39,002 nucleotides of DNA, from positions 1 to 39,002 of the forward strand of contig CAYJAD010000016.1 of assembly GCA_964368075.1 (NCBI GenBank), given 5' to 3'. This DNA comes from CAYJAD01 sp964368075 (GTDB lineage Bacteria; Desulfobacterota; Desulfovibrionia; Desulfovibrionales; Desulfovibrionaceae). A program made the translations under genes and the position numbers. Of this stretch, positions 1 through 7,586 are shown piece after piece. Position 1 is the first letter of the stretch. Each line of letters starts with the position of its first letter. Under the pieces are notes generated by a model. The model was not told the origin of the DNA and ran no database searches. It saw only the letters and a program-made list of their open reading frames with translations.

Positions 1-1093
1 TATAACCGTAGAAAAACATACCAAGGCTTACTGCCCCCTTCTTTGGTGAAGACCCATCAATGCGTGCAAACCATGTGGGTAAAATGTGTGCACGCCCCAT
101 GCTAAAGAGCAAACGAGAGCTGGCCACATAAAAACCATTGATACCTGTTAAAATACCAGCCACCACAGCCATGGCCAAAAAGAGCGTGCCGTAAGTGCCC
201 AGGGCCAAGTCTGCCACATAGCCTGTATGCCATGGAGTATCAAGCTTAATAAGATCAGGGTATGGAAGCACTATGGCCACAGCCAAGGTTACAAGGGCAT
301 ATACAACTATACCACAAGTGATGGCCAGTAACATAAGCCTAATGGCCTTTTCTGCGGAAAAGTTAAATTCTTCTGCCGCTTGCGGAATGGTATCAAAACC
401 CACATATAACCAAGGAGCCACAGCCACTACAGCGGCGATGCTGGCTATCATACTTTTATTTTCAGCAAAAAGAGGATTCAAATTGCTGAGGGTGGCAGTT
501 TCAGCAGTAAAAGAACCTACCGATAAGGCAGCCACACCTACAGCCAAAAGAACAGCCAAGGTTACTTGAATTTTGCTTATGATATCTGCACCTATAATAT
601 TTAGCACACCAAAGACTATGAGCACAGACTCCAAGAACAAAAGTTCGCCAAGATAAATATCCCAATTGGCAATAACATAAAGGTGCCCAAAGTCTAGAAC
701 ACCTGGCATGAGAAAACGTGTAAGTAATACAAGTGCCGTAGCGTTAAGTGCAATAATAGACAAATAACCAAGCACCATAGCCCAACCACAAATGAAGGAG
801 GTTGTGGAACCAAAGGCCGCATAGGCATAAGCAAAAGCACCACCTGCCACAGGATATTTGCCTACAATTTTGCCATAAGCCACTGCCACAAACATAAGCA
901 AAATACCACCCAGAGCAAAACCTATGCAAGCAGCCAAGGGGCCAGATTGAGGGAGAAAGCGTAAGCTTGGCATAACAAAAGCCCCCCAACCAATGATGGA
1001 CCCAAAGGCAAGGGACCAAGTGGCAAGGGGGGACATAGTTTTACTGAGATTGGCTCTTTCTTCAGCATGCGGGGGACCTTGAGCATTGTTCAT
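1..1093 (-). CDS. APC-family amino acid permease (N-terminal part, cut by window edge)
   Basis: About 364 codons are visible; the C-terminus lies left of the window. The protein is a polytopic inner-membrane transporter of the amino acid-polyamine-organocation superfamily, expected to import or exchange amino acids or amines; the substrate cannot be told. The first membrane segment carries the family signature GSIIGWGAFVMP near residue 32, followed by further hydrophobic segments such as LRFLPQSGPLAACIGFALGG and the segment around VAPWLYVGFDTIPQAAEE, a typical APC substrate-path helix. The ATG at 1093 is preceded by a strong AGAGGAG Shine-Dalgarno about 10 nt upstream. The gene stands alone behind a 559-nt gap, so it probably has its own promoter there. 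The family is confident; the substrate is open. Confidence 0.85.
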   Translation of the reverse strand, partial: MNNAQGPPHAEERANLSKTMSPLATWSLAFGSIIGWGAFVMPSLRFLPQSGPLAACIGFALGGILLMFVAVAYGKIVGKYPVAGGAFAYAYAAFGSTTSFICGWAMVLGYLSIIALNATALVLLTRFLMPGVLDFGHLYVIANWDIYLGELLFLESVLIVFGVLNIIGADIISKIQVTLAVLLAVGVAALSVGSFTAETATLSNLNPLFAENKSMIASIAAVVAVAPWLYVGFDTIPQAAEEFNFSAEKAIRLMLLAITCGIVVYALVTLAVAIVLPYPDLIKLDTPWHTGYVADLALGTYGTLFLAMAVVAGILTGINGFYVASSRLLFSMGRAHILPTWFARIDGSSPKKGAVSLGMFFYGY

Positions 1094-1347
1094 GAAATAC
1101 AACTCCTCTGTTTTTGATTCATGATTGTTCTTTTTTTAGCAAAGTTCACTTACGTATTACTTTGCCACACACAGATGTACTTGGTTTTCAGCAAGAGCCA
1201 TACCAGATGTTGCTTAACCTTCACATATATGAACAGAATTCAATTGTTACTTTTTGAACAAGACCTTTAAAATAGATACTTTATGTCATGTGAAAAAATT
1301 ATTTAACTTACCAAAAGAGCTCTATCTATATGTATATTTATGAACAG

Positions 1348-1454
1348 AAAAAAGTGATACTCAGACACGTGTAATGCATTTTTGCATTGCTTTTTGTTCG
1401 AGTACCACTTTTTTTACGAGGAAAGAGGGAAACAGGCAATGCAAAAACGCATTA
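1348..1454. repeat. Two interleaved inverted repeats in an intergenic gap
   Basis: The gap 1094-1652 has no gene I can support. It holds two inverted repeats whose arms alternate. Arm A1 (1348-1362, AAAAAAGTGATACTC) pairs with A2 (1400-1414), 14 of 15 bases. Arm B1 (1372-1390, TAATGCATTTTTGCATTGC) pairs with B2 (1436-1454), 18 of 19 bases. The order A1-B1-A2-B2 allows either hairpin or a pseudoknot-like fold. On the minus strand hairpin A ends in a T-run, so it could act as a distant terminator for the Sel1 gene or as leader structure for the permease. Confidence 0.6.
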
Positions 1455-1511
1455 CATTCTCCATGCTTTTCAAAATTAAAATATAATATAGTATGTTAAT
1501 AGCAAAAAACA

Positions 1512-1527
1512 CATTATTTAAATAATG
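1512..1527. repeat. 16-bp perfect AT-rich palindrome
   Basis: CATTATTTAAATAATG reads the same on both strands. It lies about 420 nt upstream of the permease start and 125 nt past the Sel1 gene stop. It could be an operator, but AT-rich palindromes of this size also arise by chance. Confidence 0.35.
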
Positions 1528-1652
1528 CAAATTTGACTTACACCGTATCTATAAAGCCGTGCAACAGTATATGAACCTTAGCAAAATCACCCCTGTAAGA
1601 ACACAAAAGCACTATTGGTGAAGACAAAAGCCCTGCTTGTAGCAACATCAGC

Positions 1653-2627
1653 TTACTCTTTCTTCAACTTATTTAGCTCAAATTGTGCAAGTTCATTACC
1701 ATTTCTTGCAGAAATGCGTAACATTTCTAAGGCTTTTTCTTTTTCCCCTACGGAGCTATAATATTCACTTAAGAAAAGCTGCGCACGAGCGTCAGCAGCA
1801 GCAGCCTTTTTAAGTAAAATGTTTAAAAATATATCTTGTGCAGTACCGTTTCCTTCTTTAGAAAGCTCTCTATATAAGTATAAAGCCAAGCCTTCATCTT
1901 TTGGTATATATTGCCCTTCATAATAGAGCTTCGCTATAAAAAGCTGTGCATCAGGATTTTCACCATACTCTATAGCGTCGGATAACATACCAGCGGCACG
2001 CGCAATGTCTTGCTTTGTCCCCTTGCCCTCTAGTAAAAGTTTAGCATAAGGAAGTATTATTTCATCAGCAAGTGCGGATTTGCTAAACCAATGTGCAGCA
2101 TTGGTATAGCTTTGTTCAACGCCCTTCCCTTCTAGGTACAGCATACCTAAGCGCGCTGCAATTTCTCTATTATAGCCTAATCTTTCCACTGCAATGGTAT
2201 ACATTTCAAAAGCTTTGGTATAATCTTTTTCAAATCCATTGCCATTTTCATACATTCTACCAAGCGTACCGGACATTTTCTTTATATCAGGTATCTTTTT
2301 AGCATGAGATTTTTTAAACCAAAAAACTGCTCGTTCATAGTTTTTTGCAATGCCTTTGCCTTGTAAGTACGCAAAAGCTAACTTATATTGTGCATTACCA
2401 TCACCCAATTCTGCCGCCTTAAGAAACCATTTAAAGGCTTCTTCGTTATTTCCTTCCCCTTCACTCTTTTTCCCTTTTTGGTATATTTTTAAGCTTTCTT
2501 CAGTATTTTCTTGCCCATAGCTATAATTAACTGTAGCGCATAGACTGAACGCAACAAAAAAAACACAAAAGAATTTTAGCGTAGCAGCGAACTTTTTTAA
2601 CTGCCCCCATGGAAAACATTGTCGCAT
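1653..2627 (-). CDS. Secreted Sel1-repeat (TPR-like) protein
   Basis: A 324-residue protein with a signal peptide (hydrophobic run around KFFCVFFVAFSLCATVNY) followed by about seven Sel1-like repeats, each an alpha-helical hairpin of roughly 36 residues. Repeat signatures visible in order include EEAFKWFLKAAELGDGNAQY, YLQGKGIAKNYERAVFWFKK, YLEGKGVEQSYTNAAHWFSK and LLEGKGTKQDIARAAGMLSD. Such proteins are periplasmic or envelope scaffolds for protein-protein contacts; the partner is unknown. I chose the ATG at 2627 because AAGGAGG sits 7-8 nt upstream and the signal peptide then starts correctly. The frame is open 31 codons further upstream, but that start has neither feature. It is divergent from the secreted protein at 3052. 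Confidence 0.8.
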   Translation of the reverse strand: MRQCFPWGQLKKFAATLKFFCVFFVAFSLCATVNYSYGQENTEESLKIYQKGKKSEGEGNNEEAFKWFLKAAELGDGNAQYKLAFAYLQGKGIAKNYERAVFWFKKSHAKKIPDIKKMSGTLGRMYENGNGFEKDYTKAFEMYTIAVERLGYNREIAARLGMLYLEGKGVEQSYTNAAHWFSKSALADEIILPYAKLLLEGKGTKQDIARAAGMLSDAIEYGENPDAQLFIAKLYYEGQYIPKDEGLALYLYRELSKEGNGTAQDIFLNILLKKAAAADARAQLFLSEYYSSVGEKEKALEMLRISARNGNELAQFELNKLKKE

Positions 2628-3051
2628 AGACCCCTCCTTAACTGTGAGTGTATAAGTTTTATATAATTGTAAAAAGCACTGATTAAATGCTTTTTCGCCC
2701 TCCAACTGCGTCAGACGCACTTTACAAAGACTGCATGTATGTCTGTATGCTATGCATCCTTAGCAAAAATCGTCTTACTTATTAGAGAACAAAAAACCTA
2801 TTCAATCAGCGTTTCCTATAAAACACCTGATGTTTTTAAACAGATTGTAAAAAATCAAAACAAAATTCTTATCCCAAAAAAGCTTCTGATGATGTCTTTT
2901 CCATCAAACTATTACGACTATACTTGCTCAATGCTAAGCTAAAAGCTAGGTATTTTCCACCAATAAATTGACGCCCATACATAAATAGAGTACACTTTGT
3001 TTAAAGCGTTAAAGGTGTATATCTTTGAAATATTTACATAAGGATATAATT
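2628..3051. other. Divergent promoter region
   Basis: This 424-nt AT-rich gap separates the starts of two divergent exported-protein genes. No gene is supported; the short frame at 2739-2942 has no ribosome-binding site and no recognisable content. A plus-strand promoter candidate is listed separately. Confidence 0.5.
2968..2996 (+). promoter_or_regulatory. Candidate sigma-70 promoter
   Basis: TTGACG (-35, 2968-2973) and TACACT (-10, 2991-2996) are separated by exactly 17 nt, which would place the transcription start near 3003 and give a leader of about 50 nt before the ATG at 3052. Confidence 0.45.
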
Positions 3052-3711
3052 ATGAAAAAATCCTCGCTAGTTAGCTTTTTTATTTTTTTTCTTTGCATTC
3101 TAGTGCAACAGCCAGGCTCTGCGGCAAATCTTGTAAATTGGGGAGATAAATATTTTAATACAAAACATAAACACTTAGAAATTCAAGCTTATGCAGAAAA
3201 AGGCGATAACGGGCAAACCACCCTTGAACTACTGTTTTATGATAATGCCAAGAAAGAGGATATTTGCCAATTTAGCATCCCCATATCTAAAAAAAACGCT
3301 TTAAAAGCAAAGCACCGTTTTTTTGCGTTATCCTTAAGTCCTGATGGAAAAAAACTCACTGTATCTAAAGCTCCTAACGCAAAAATTCCCAAAAATGATT
3401 GTGCAAAAAACATCTTTGGCACATATATAAATTCCTGCCCTCAGCTAGATACAGAGCCCAAGACTATCACCATAACCTTAAAAGAGTTAGAATGGGCCGA
3501 AGTGGGCACGCTCGTGACCTATATACACGATGGGAAAGAAGAAGAGACCTGGGTACATGAAGGATATCTAGACAAAAATGAGTACAAAAGAAATATTGGT
3601 AAGACCATAAAAGCACAGTACATAAACTCTCAATATATTGACTTTGAACTGCAAGAATGCGTTAATAATCTGTTTTTTATAAAATTTTATGATTCCAATA
3701 CAGCGCAATAA
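3052..3711 (+). CDS. Secreted protein of unknown function
   Basis: A 219-residue protein I do not recognise. The start ATG at 3052 has AAGGA about 9 nt upstream and opens a clear signal peptide (MKKSSLVSFFIFFLCILVQQ, cleavage probably after PGSA-A); the frame extends 9 codons further upstream without a better site. The mature part has four cysteines (DICQFS, NDCAKN, NSCPQL, LQECVN), enough for two disulfides in the periplasm. It is Lys/Asn-rich with alternating hydrophobic residues suggesting a beta-rich fold, for example the stretch TKTITIT-like around residue 150. It is a single gene with its own candidate promoter. Confidence 0.65.
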   Translation: MKKSSLVSFFIFFLCILVQQPGSAANLVNWGDKYFNTKHKHLEIQAYAEKGDNGQTTLELLFYDNAKKEDICQFSIPISKKNALKAKHRFFALSLSPDGKKLTVSKAPNAKIPKNDCAKNIFGTYINSCPQLDTEPKTITITLKELEWAEVGTLVTYIHDGKEEETWVHEGYLDKNEYKRNIGKTIKAQYINSQYIDFELQECVNNLFFIKFYDSNTAQ

Positions 3712-3755
3712 AAAAATGCTATGTTGGGATATGTTCTTAATATACCAACATAGCA
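3710..3755 (-). terminator. Hairpin terminator, minus-strand orientation
   Basis: TGCTATGTTGG (3717-3727) pairs perfectly with CCAACATAGCA (3745-3755). On the minus strand the hairpin is followed by seven T (3716-3710), so it would stop transcripts coming from the amrS-cobO operon. On the plus strand it lies right after the secreted-protein gene but lacks a T-run. Confidence 0.65.
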
Positions 3756-3789
3756 AAAACAAATCTGAGACGACGTAGAGTATTCTTTT

Positions 3790-3939
3790 TTAAGCGTCCA
3801 CTAGATAACGCTTGGTCGCATGTCCTATGCGACACAAGCTATCGCAAGCGTCGTCTACGCTAGAAGTAAATTCCAGCTTGTCTTTGGCTTGCTCCCCTGC
3901 GGGGCTTACTACTTCCTGTAGTAGACAGTTCTTTCTCAA
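3790..3939 (-). other. 49-codon reading frame packed with stem-loops, possible gene remnant or repeat
   Basis: Just downstream of cobO, the minus strand is open for 49 codons from a TTG at 3939 to a TAA at 3790. The protein would contain EVVSPAGEQAKDKLEF and end CRIGHATKRYLVDA. No Shine-Dalgarno supports the TTG. The same DNA holds four short stem-loops: 3810-3839 (nested 7+5 bp, loop GTCCT), 3847-3861 (AGCGT/ACGCT), 3894-3904 (CCCC/GGGG) and 3907-3923 (TACTAC/GTAGTA, loop TTCCT). The translated composition looks protein-like, yet the repeated hairpins suggest a palindromic genomic repeat that happens to be open. I cannot decide between them. Confidence 0.35.
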
Positions 3940-3946
3940 GCGACTA

Positions 3947-4450
3947 TTAATATTCGATGCCGCGCGTTGCCTCTATGCCTTGTTGCCATGGATGTTTCAC
4001 TTCTTCCATATGCGTAACTAAAGCTGCCATATCTATGAGCCATGACGGAGCACCGCGTCCCGAAAGCACCACATGCACATGCTCACTCGCGGCTTTTTCC
4101 ACAAAAGCTGTAAGTTCCTCTTGTGTCAGCAAGTTTGCCTTTAATGCATATAAGCTTTCATCCAGAATAAGCATATCAAGCTCTGGCAAGCGCGCTTGTG
4201 CCCAAGCAAGGGTGGACAAAGCAGCCTCTCGATGTATAGGTCTCTCTTCTTCACGGCGAAAAAAACCTTTACCGCCCACGTAAAAAGATTCTCCCAATAA
4301 AGAGCGTAACATTTTTTGCTCGCCGGCTTTTTCATCCTTTTTCATGCATTGCGCAAAGGCCACACGCAGGTTTTGCCCCATGGCGCGAAGGGCTTGCCCC
4401 ACGCAAGCGGAGGTTTTCCCCTTGCCATTGCCGGTATAGATTAACAACAT
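3947..4450 (-). CDS. cobO: Cob(I)alamin adenosyltransferase (CobO/BtuR type)
   Basis: A 167-residue cytosolic enzyme that transfers the adenosyl group of ATP to cob(I)alamin or cobinamide to make the coenzyme B12 form. The N-terminus is the family P-loop YTGNGKGKTSACVGQALRAM; LDMLILDESLYAL is the family's LDE-containing strand; SGRGAPSWLIDMAALVTHME and the terminal GIEATRGIEY are characteristic of CobA/CobO. It is shorter than the E. coli enzyme (about 196) because the N-terminal helix before the P-loop is missing; many homologues share this short form. The ATG follows the amrS stop codon with no gap, so the two are translationally linked. The family assignment is confident. Confidence 0.92.
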   Translation of the reverse strand: MLLIYTGNGKGKTSACVGQALRAMGQNLRVAFAQCMKKDEKAGEQKMLRSLLGESFYVGGKGFFRREEERPIHREAALSTLAWAQARLPELDMLILDESLYALKANLLTQEELTAFVEKAASEHVHVVLSGRGAPSWLIDMAALVTHMEEVKHPWQQGIEATRGIEY

Positions 4451-5458
4451 TTACCAAATGCCCTCTATTTTACGCTTACACTTAGGGCAACAGCCTTTTC
4501 TAAGCCCATTTTTACTTAAAAAACCTTCACGCACAATGCATGTGGCGCCGCAATCGGGACACAATGTGGCAGCACCGGCAAGGCTATTCACATTTCCAAT
4601 GTAAACATAATATAAGCCCTCTTCTCGTCCAATATTTCGTGCCTTTTCCAATCTGTCTTGTGGCGTGGCAGGGACATTTTGCATTTTATACGCCCCTTGA
4701 AAACGGCTAATATGCCAAGGTACATGCGGGCCGAGCTCCTGTTTAATAAAGCGTGCCATATCCCGCAACTCTTCTTCACTGTCATTAAAATTAGGGATAA
4801 GCAATGTGGTTATCTCTACCCACCAGCCCATATTGACCATATATTTTAGATTATCAAGCACAGGTGCCAATTTCGCCTTACACACTATATTATAAAATTT
4901 TTCTCGCATGGATTTTAAATCCACATTAGCCGCGGTTATTTTATGATATAAATACGAAAGGCATTCCGGCGATTGATACCCATTGGTCACCAAAATACTG
5001 TCTAAATCTTGTATGCCAGCCCGTGAAGCCACTTCGTTCATAAGTTCAAAGAAAATTGTGGGCTCATTATACGTATAAGAAATACTTTTTGCTTTATACT
5101 TTAAAGCTTGATTTATTAAAATATCTGCATTGGTGGCTTTTCCCGGCAAGGTGCCACTATCAATGGGAGCACGAGAAATTTTATAATTCTGACAAAAAGA
5201 GCAAGCAAAATTACACCCTGCTGTGCCAAAAGAGAAGGTTTTTGAGCCGGGCTTATAATGATACAAGGGCTTTTTCTCCACGGGGTCAAGCCCCACGGAA
5301 GCTACTTTTTGCAACACGAGCGACTCTAAGGCTCCGTTCCTATTTCCCCGTACGCCACAAATTCCTCTTTTACCAACACCAATGATGCACCTATGCTGAC
5401 AAAGTGTACATTGTACTTTTTTGCCTGTGGCTTTGCGCCATAGCAAAGTTGTCGACAT
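4451..5458 (-). CDS. amrS: AmmeMemoRadiSam-type radical SAM enzyme AmrS
   Basis: A 335-residue radical SAM protein. The cluster-binding motif is CNFACSFCQNYKIS (CxxxCxxC) near residue 80. The N-terminus has the AmrS cysteine-rich leader CTLCQHRCIIGVGKRGICGV, and the C-terminus a zinc-ribbon-like part with CPDCGATC and CCPKCKR. AmrS proteins are named for a three-component family (AmmeMemoRadiSam) whose chemistry was long unassigned; here neither the AMMECR1 nor the Memo partner is in the window. I start at the ATG at 5458, which begins one base after the stop of the upstream gene, with GAGG about 9 nt before it; a TTG three codons earlier overlaps that gene and is less likely. The sequence is confidently AmrS-like; the physiological substrate is unknown. 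Confidence 0.88.
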   Translation of the reverse strand: MSTTLLWRKATGKKVQCTLCQHRCIIGVGKRGICGVRGNRNGALESLVLQKVASVGLDPVEKKPLYHYKPGSKTFSFGTAGCNFACSFCQNYKISRAPIDSGTLPGKATNADILINQALKYKAKSISYTYNEPTIFFELMNEVASRAGIQDLDSILVTNGYQSPECLSYLYHKITAANVDLKSMREKFYNIVCKAKLAPVLDNLKYMVNMGWWVEITTLLIPNFNDSEEELRDMARFIKQELGPHVPWHISRFQGAYKMQNVPATPQDRLEKARNIGREEGLYYVYIGNVNSLAGAATLCPDCGATCIVREGFLSKNGLRKGCCPKCKRKIEGIW

Positions 5459-5459
5459 T

Positions 5460-6002
5460 TTACGCAACCTCGCTTACGGCAACAGATGCAACGGAACTGG
5501 CCTTGCGTGCAATGCCAACTAAAACATACAAAGATTCAGTCTTTTGAAAAGAGCTTACGAAAATTTTTCTACGCTCTTCTTCAAAAAAATTAAGTAAAGG
5601 CCCATAAGAGGGATGCCCACCACGAGGGGGTGCTTGCGTATCTTGCGGCAATGGCCCTACAGGAATTCCCGGATGTACAGGAAAAACAGGATGCCCCGGA
5701 GGATTATGCCCACCAGGATACGGTGGCAACTGCGGCGTTATTTGTGGATAAACTATAATTGGCATATTTTGCTGTCCGTACACAGAAGTTTCTGGATTTT
5801 TTTTGCCCGGACGCACTACAGTAATGCGATCACCCGTTTCAGGATCTTTCCAAATATGTACTGTTCCTTGGCGAGGGTCATTGCCCGGATTTGTGCCATA
5901 CACCTTGTCATTCCTTTGCGCAAGAGCTTGCACCTCTAGCATTAAAAAAACACCTACACAGCTAAGAATAAGGAATACTATAACAAATCCAAATTTACGC
6001 AT
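5460..6002 (-). CDS. Pro/Gly-rich exported or membrane-anchored protein of unknown function
   Basis: A 180-residue protein with a hydrophobic N-terminal segment (residues 5-27, FGFVIVFLILSCVGVFLMLE) ending near ALAQ, so either cleaved or left as an anchor. Next comes a region with GTVHIWKDPETGDRITVVRPG, resembling short exported DUF-type beta segments, then a Pro/Gly/His-rich linker (PPYPGGHNPPGHPVFPVHPG) and a hydrophobic, Ser/Val-rich tail. The start has AAAGGAAA about 6 nt upstream. It is first in the operon with amrS and cobO, separated from amrS by one base. I do not recognise a family, and any link to the two enzymes is only by position. Confidence 0.6.
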   Translation of the reverse strand: MRKFGFVIVFLILSCVGVFLMLEVQALAQRNDKVYGTNPGNDPRQGTVHIWKDPETGDRITVVRPGKKNPETSVYGQQNMPIIVYPQITPQLPPYPGGHNPPGHPVFPVHPGIPVGPLPQDTQAPPRGGHPSYGPLLNFFEEERRKIFVSSFQKTESLYVLVGIARKASSVASVAVSEVA

Positions 6003-6022
6003 AAAAATTTCCTTTTACACAA

Positions 6023-6047
6023 TTTATATTTTATAATAAAATATAAA
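6023..6047. promoter_or_regulatory. 25-bp AT-only palindrome upstream of the amrS operon
   Basis: TTTATATTTTAT (6023-6034) and ATAAAATATAAA (6036-6047) are perfect inverted arms around one base. They lie 20-45 nt upstream of the first operon start. The minus strand also offers a loose promoter here (TTGTAT, 18 nt, TATAAA, the latter inside the palindrome). It could be an operator or simply a strong AT-rich promoter. Confidence 0.35.
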
Positions 6048-6158
6048 TGTTACATACAAAACATTTCTAATTATAAAAATTTTCCAAGAAAAGTCGCTTG
6101 GGTATTTTCAATAAATTTGTTAGTATCCTATATTATAACTTTTCACAAGGAGCTAAAC

Positions 6159-7217
6159 ATGTCCTCAGGGCGCGCAAAAGCTTATGTTGATGCAGGCGTA
6201 GACATTCATGCTGGTAATGAGCTTGTCTCTCGTATTAAAAAATCTGTAGCAAAAACTACAACACGTGGTGTCATCTCCGATATTGGAGGTTTTGGCGGCC
6301 TTTTCCGTCCTGATTTGGCAGGCATGGAAGATCCTGTACTTGTTTCTTCCACCGACGGCGTGGGCACCAAACTTAAACTAGCTTTTGCCTTTGATAAGCA
6401 TGATACTGTGGGAATAGACCTTGTTGCCATGAGTGTTAACGATATCTTAGTGCAAGGGGCAAAGCCACTTTTCTTTCTTGATTATTTTGCAACAGGCCAT
6501 CTTGATGTAGATAAAGCCCAGCAAGTTATTGAAGGCATTGCCGAAGGCTGTAAACAAGCACAATGTGCCCTACTTGGCGGCGAAACAGCCGAGATGCCCA
6601 CCATGTATGCCGATGGGGAATATGACTTAGCTGGATTTTGCGTAGGACTTGTAGATAATAATAAGATCATTGATGGCAGTGATATACGCATAGGGCATAA
6701 AATCATTGGTATTGCTTCTTCTGGCTTGCATTCCAATGGCTATTCTTTAGCGCGTAAAATTTTTGACCAAAGCGGTCTTACAAAAGACGACATTTTTCCC
6801 GGTACAGATAAAACCTGCGCAGAAGTTTTGCTCGCCCCCACCATTATTTATGTAGATATTATCAAACATCTTTTGCGCGATGCCCCCATAGCTGGCATGG
6901 TGCATATTACCGGTGGCGGTTTTTACGATAATATTCCACGCATTCTTCCACAGCAAGTACAAGTAAGCATCAACTTTAACTCTTGGGATATGCCCCCTGT
7001 GTTCACATGGCTTAAAGAAGAAGGAAAACTTACTTGGCCTGAAATGCTACAAATTTTCAATTGCGGCATTGGCTACGTGCTTGTAGTGCCAGATGAAAAT
7101 AGCGAAGAAGTTTTACAACGCATCAAAGCCATGGATATTGGCGCGTGGATTATCGGTACCGTTGAAAAACGTAGCGATGCAGAAAGCGAAACCGTTAATA
7201 TGATTTTTGACGAATAA
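6159..7217 (+). CDS. purM: Phosphoribosylformylglycinamidine cyclo-ligase (AIR synthetase)
   Basis: A 352-residue cytosolic enzyme that closes the imidazole ring of AIR from FGAM with ATP in de novo purine synthesis. The N-terminus AYVDAGVDIHAGNELVSRIK and SDIGGFGGLFR are typical; the PurM nucleotide/phosphate motif DGVGTKLKLAF and the downstream MSVNDILVQGAKPLFFLDYF, GGETAEMP and HITGGGFYDNIPRILP segments are all intact. Length matches the family (about 345-350). The ATG at 6159 has AAGGAG 6 nt upstream; the frame is open 14 codons further but without a site. It is a single gene, with its own terminator at 7245-7274. The assignment is very secure. Confidence 0.97.
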   Translation: MSSGRAKAYVDAGVDIHAGNELVSRIKKSVAKTTTRGVISDIGGFGGLFRPDLAGMEDPVLVSSTDGVGTKLKLAFAFDKHDTVGIDLVAMSVNDILVQGAKPLFFLDYFATGHLDVDKAQQVIEGIAEGCKQAQCALLGGETAEMPTMYADGEYDLAGFCVGLVDNNKIIDGSDIRIGHKIIGIASSGLHSNGYSLARKIFDQSGLTKDDIFPGTDKTCAEVLLAPTIIYVDIIKHLLRDAPIAGMVHITGGGFYDNIPRILPQQVQVSINFNSWDMPPVFTWLKEEGKLTWPEMLQIFNCGIGYVLVVPDENSEEVLQRIKAMDIGAWIIGTVEKRSDAESETVNMIFDE

Positions 7218-7244
7218 ATAATCAAAAAATTGAGTTAGTAATAT

Positions 7245-7274
7245 AAAAGGAGAGCAAGTGCTCTCCTTTTTTTT
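7245..7274 (+). terminator. Rho-independent terminator of purM
   Basis: AAAAGGAGAGCA pairs with TGCTCTCCTTTT around a 2-base loop and runs into eight T. It lies about 30 nt after the purM stop. Confidence 0.9.
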
Positions 7275-7296
7275 AGTATTAGTTTATTTCTTTATT

Positions 7297-7376
7297 GAGG
7301 GGGGAAGGGGCACTTTTGCTTGCGCCAAAAAGCTGCCCCTTCCCCCTCAAGCTCCCCCCATCCCCTCAAAACGCGC
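7297..7376 (+). repeat. 3' structured element, copy 1 (after purM)
   Basis: The stem GAGGGGGGAAGGGGC (7297-7311) pairs with GCCCCTTCCCCCTC (7335-7348). The loop is CTTTTGCTTGCGCCAAAAAG (7313-7332), and a C-rich tail follows, ending TCAAAACGCGC at 7376. The loop and tail end recur, in opposite orientation, in copy 2 at 7447-7504. Confidence 0.75.
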
Positions 7377-7446
7377 CATGAAATAATAGCCGAAAATTTG
7401 TACATCAAATACTTCACATAAAATGCTACTGCTAGCAAAAAAATAA

Positions 7447-7504
7447 GCGCGTTTTGAAGGGGGTCTGGGGGAAACTTTTTGGCGCAAGCAAAAGTTTCCC
7501 CCAG
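7447..7504 (-). repeat. 3' structured element, copy 2 (after the redox operon)
   Basis: Read on the minus strand, CTGGGGGAAACTTTT and AAAAGTTTCCCCCAG form a perfect 15-bp stem (7504-7490 and 7479-7465), followed by a C-rich tail and TTCAAAACGCGC. The 20 bases centred on the loop (7494-7475) are identical to those of copy 1 at 7313-7332. Because the copies face each other, the whole 7297-7504 block is a long imperfect inverted repeat with about 70 unpaired AT-rich bases in the middle. Confidence 0.75.
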
Positions 7505-7534
7505 AAAAAAATCATAATTTCTTTAAGAGAGATA

Positions 7535-7566
7535 CAAAAAAAGGGGGTGAAAAACTCCACCCCCTT
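7535..7566 (-). terminator. Rho-independent terminator of the redox operon
   Basis: AAGGGGGTG (minus strand, 7566-7558) pairs with CACCCCCTT (7549-7541) and is followed by a run of T down to 7536. It begins 20 nt after the stop codon at 7587. Confidence 0.85.
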
Positions 7567-7586
7567 ACATCATTTATTCTTTACGA

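Noticed and set aside
273..569. Plus-strand open frame of 98 codons
   Set aside because: It is the complement of the amino acid permease gene, which has an intact family signature and ribosome site.
2739..2942. 67-codon plus-strand frame in the divergent gap
   Set aside because: No ribosome-binding site, no recognisable content, and it lies where promoters are expected.
3812..4021. 69-codon plus-strand frame
   Set aside because: It runs through the stem-loop block and the antisense of cobO, with no ribosome site.
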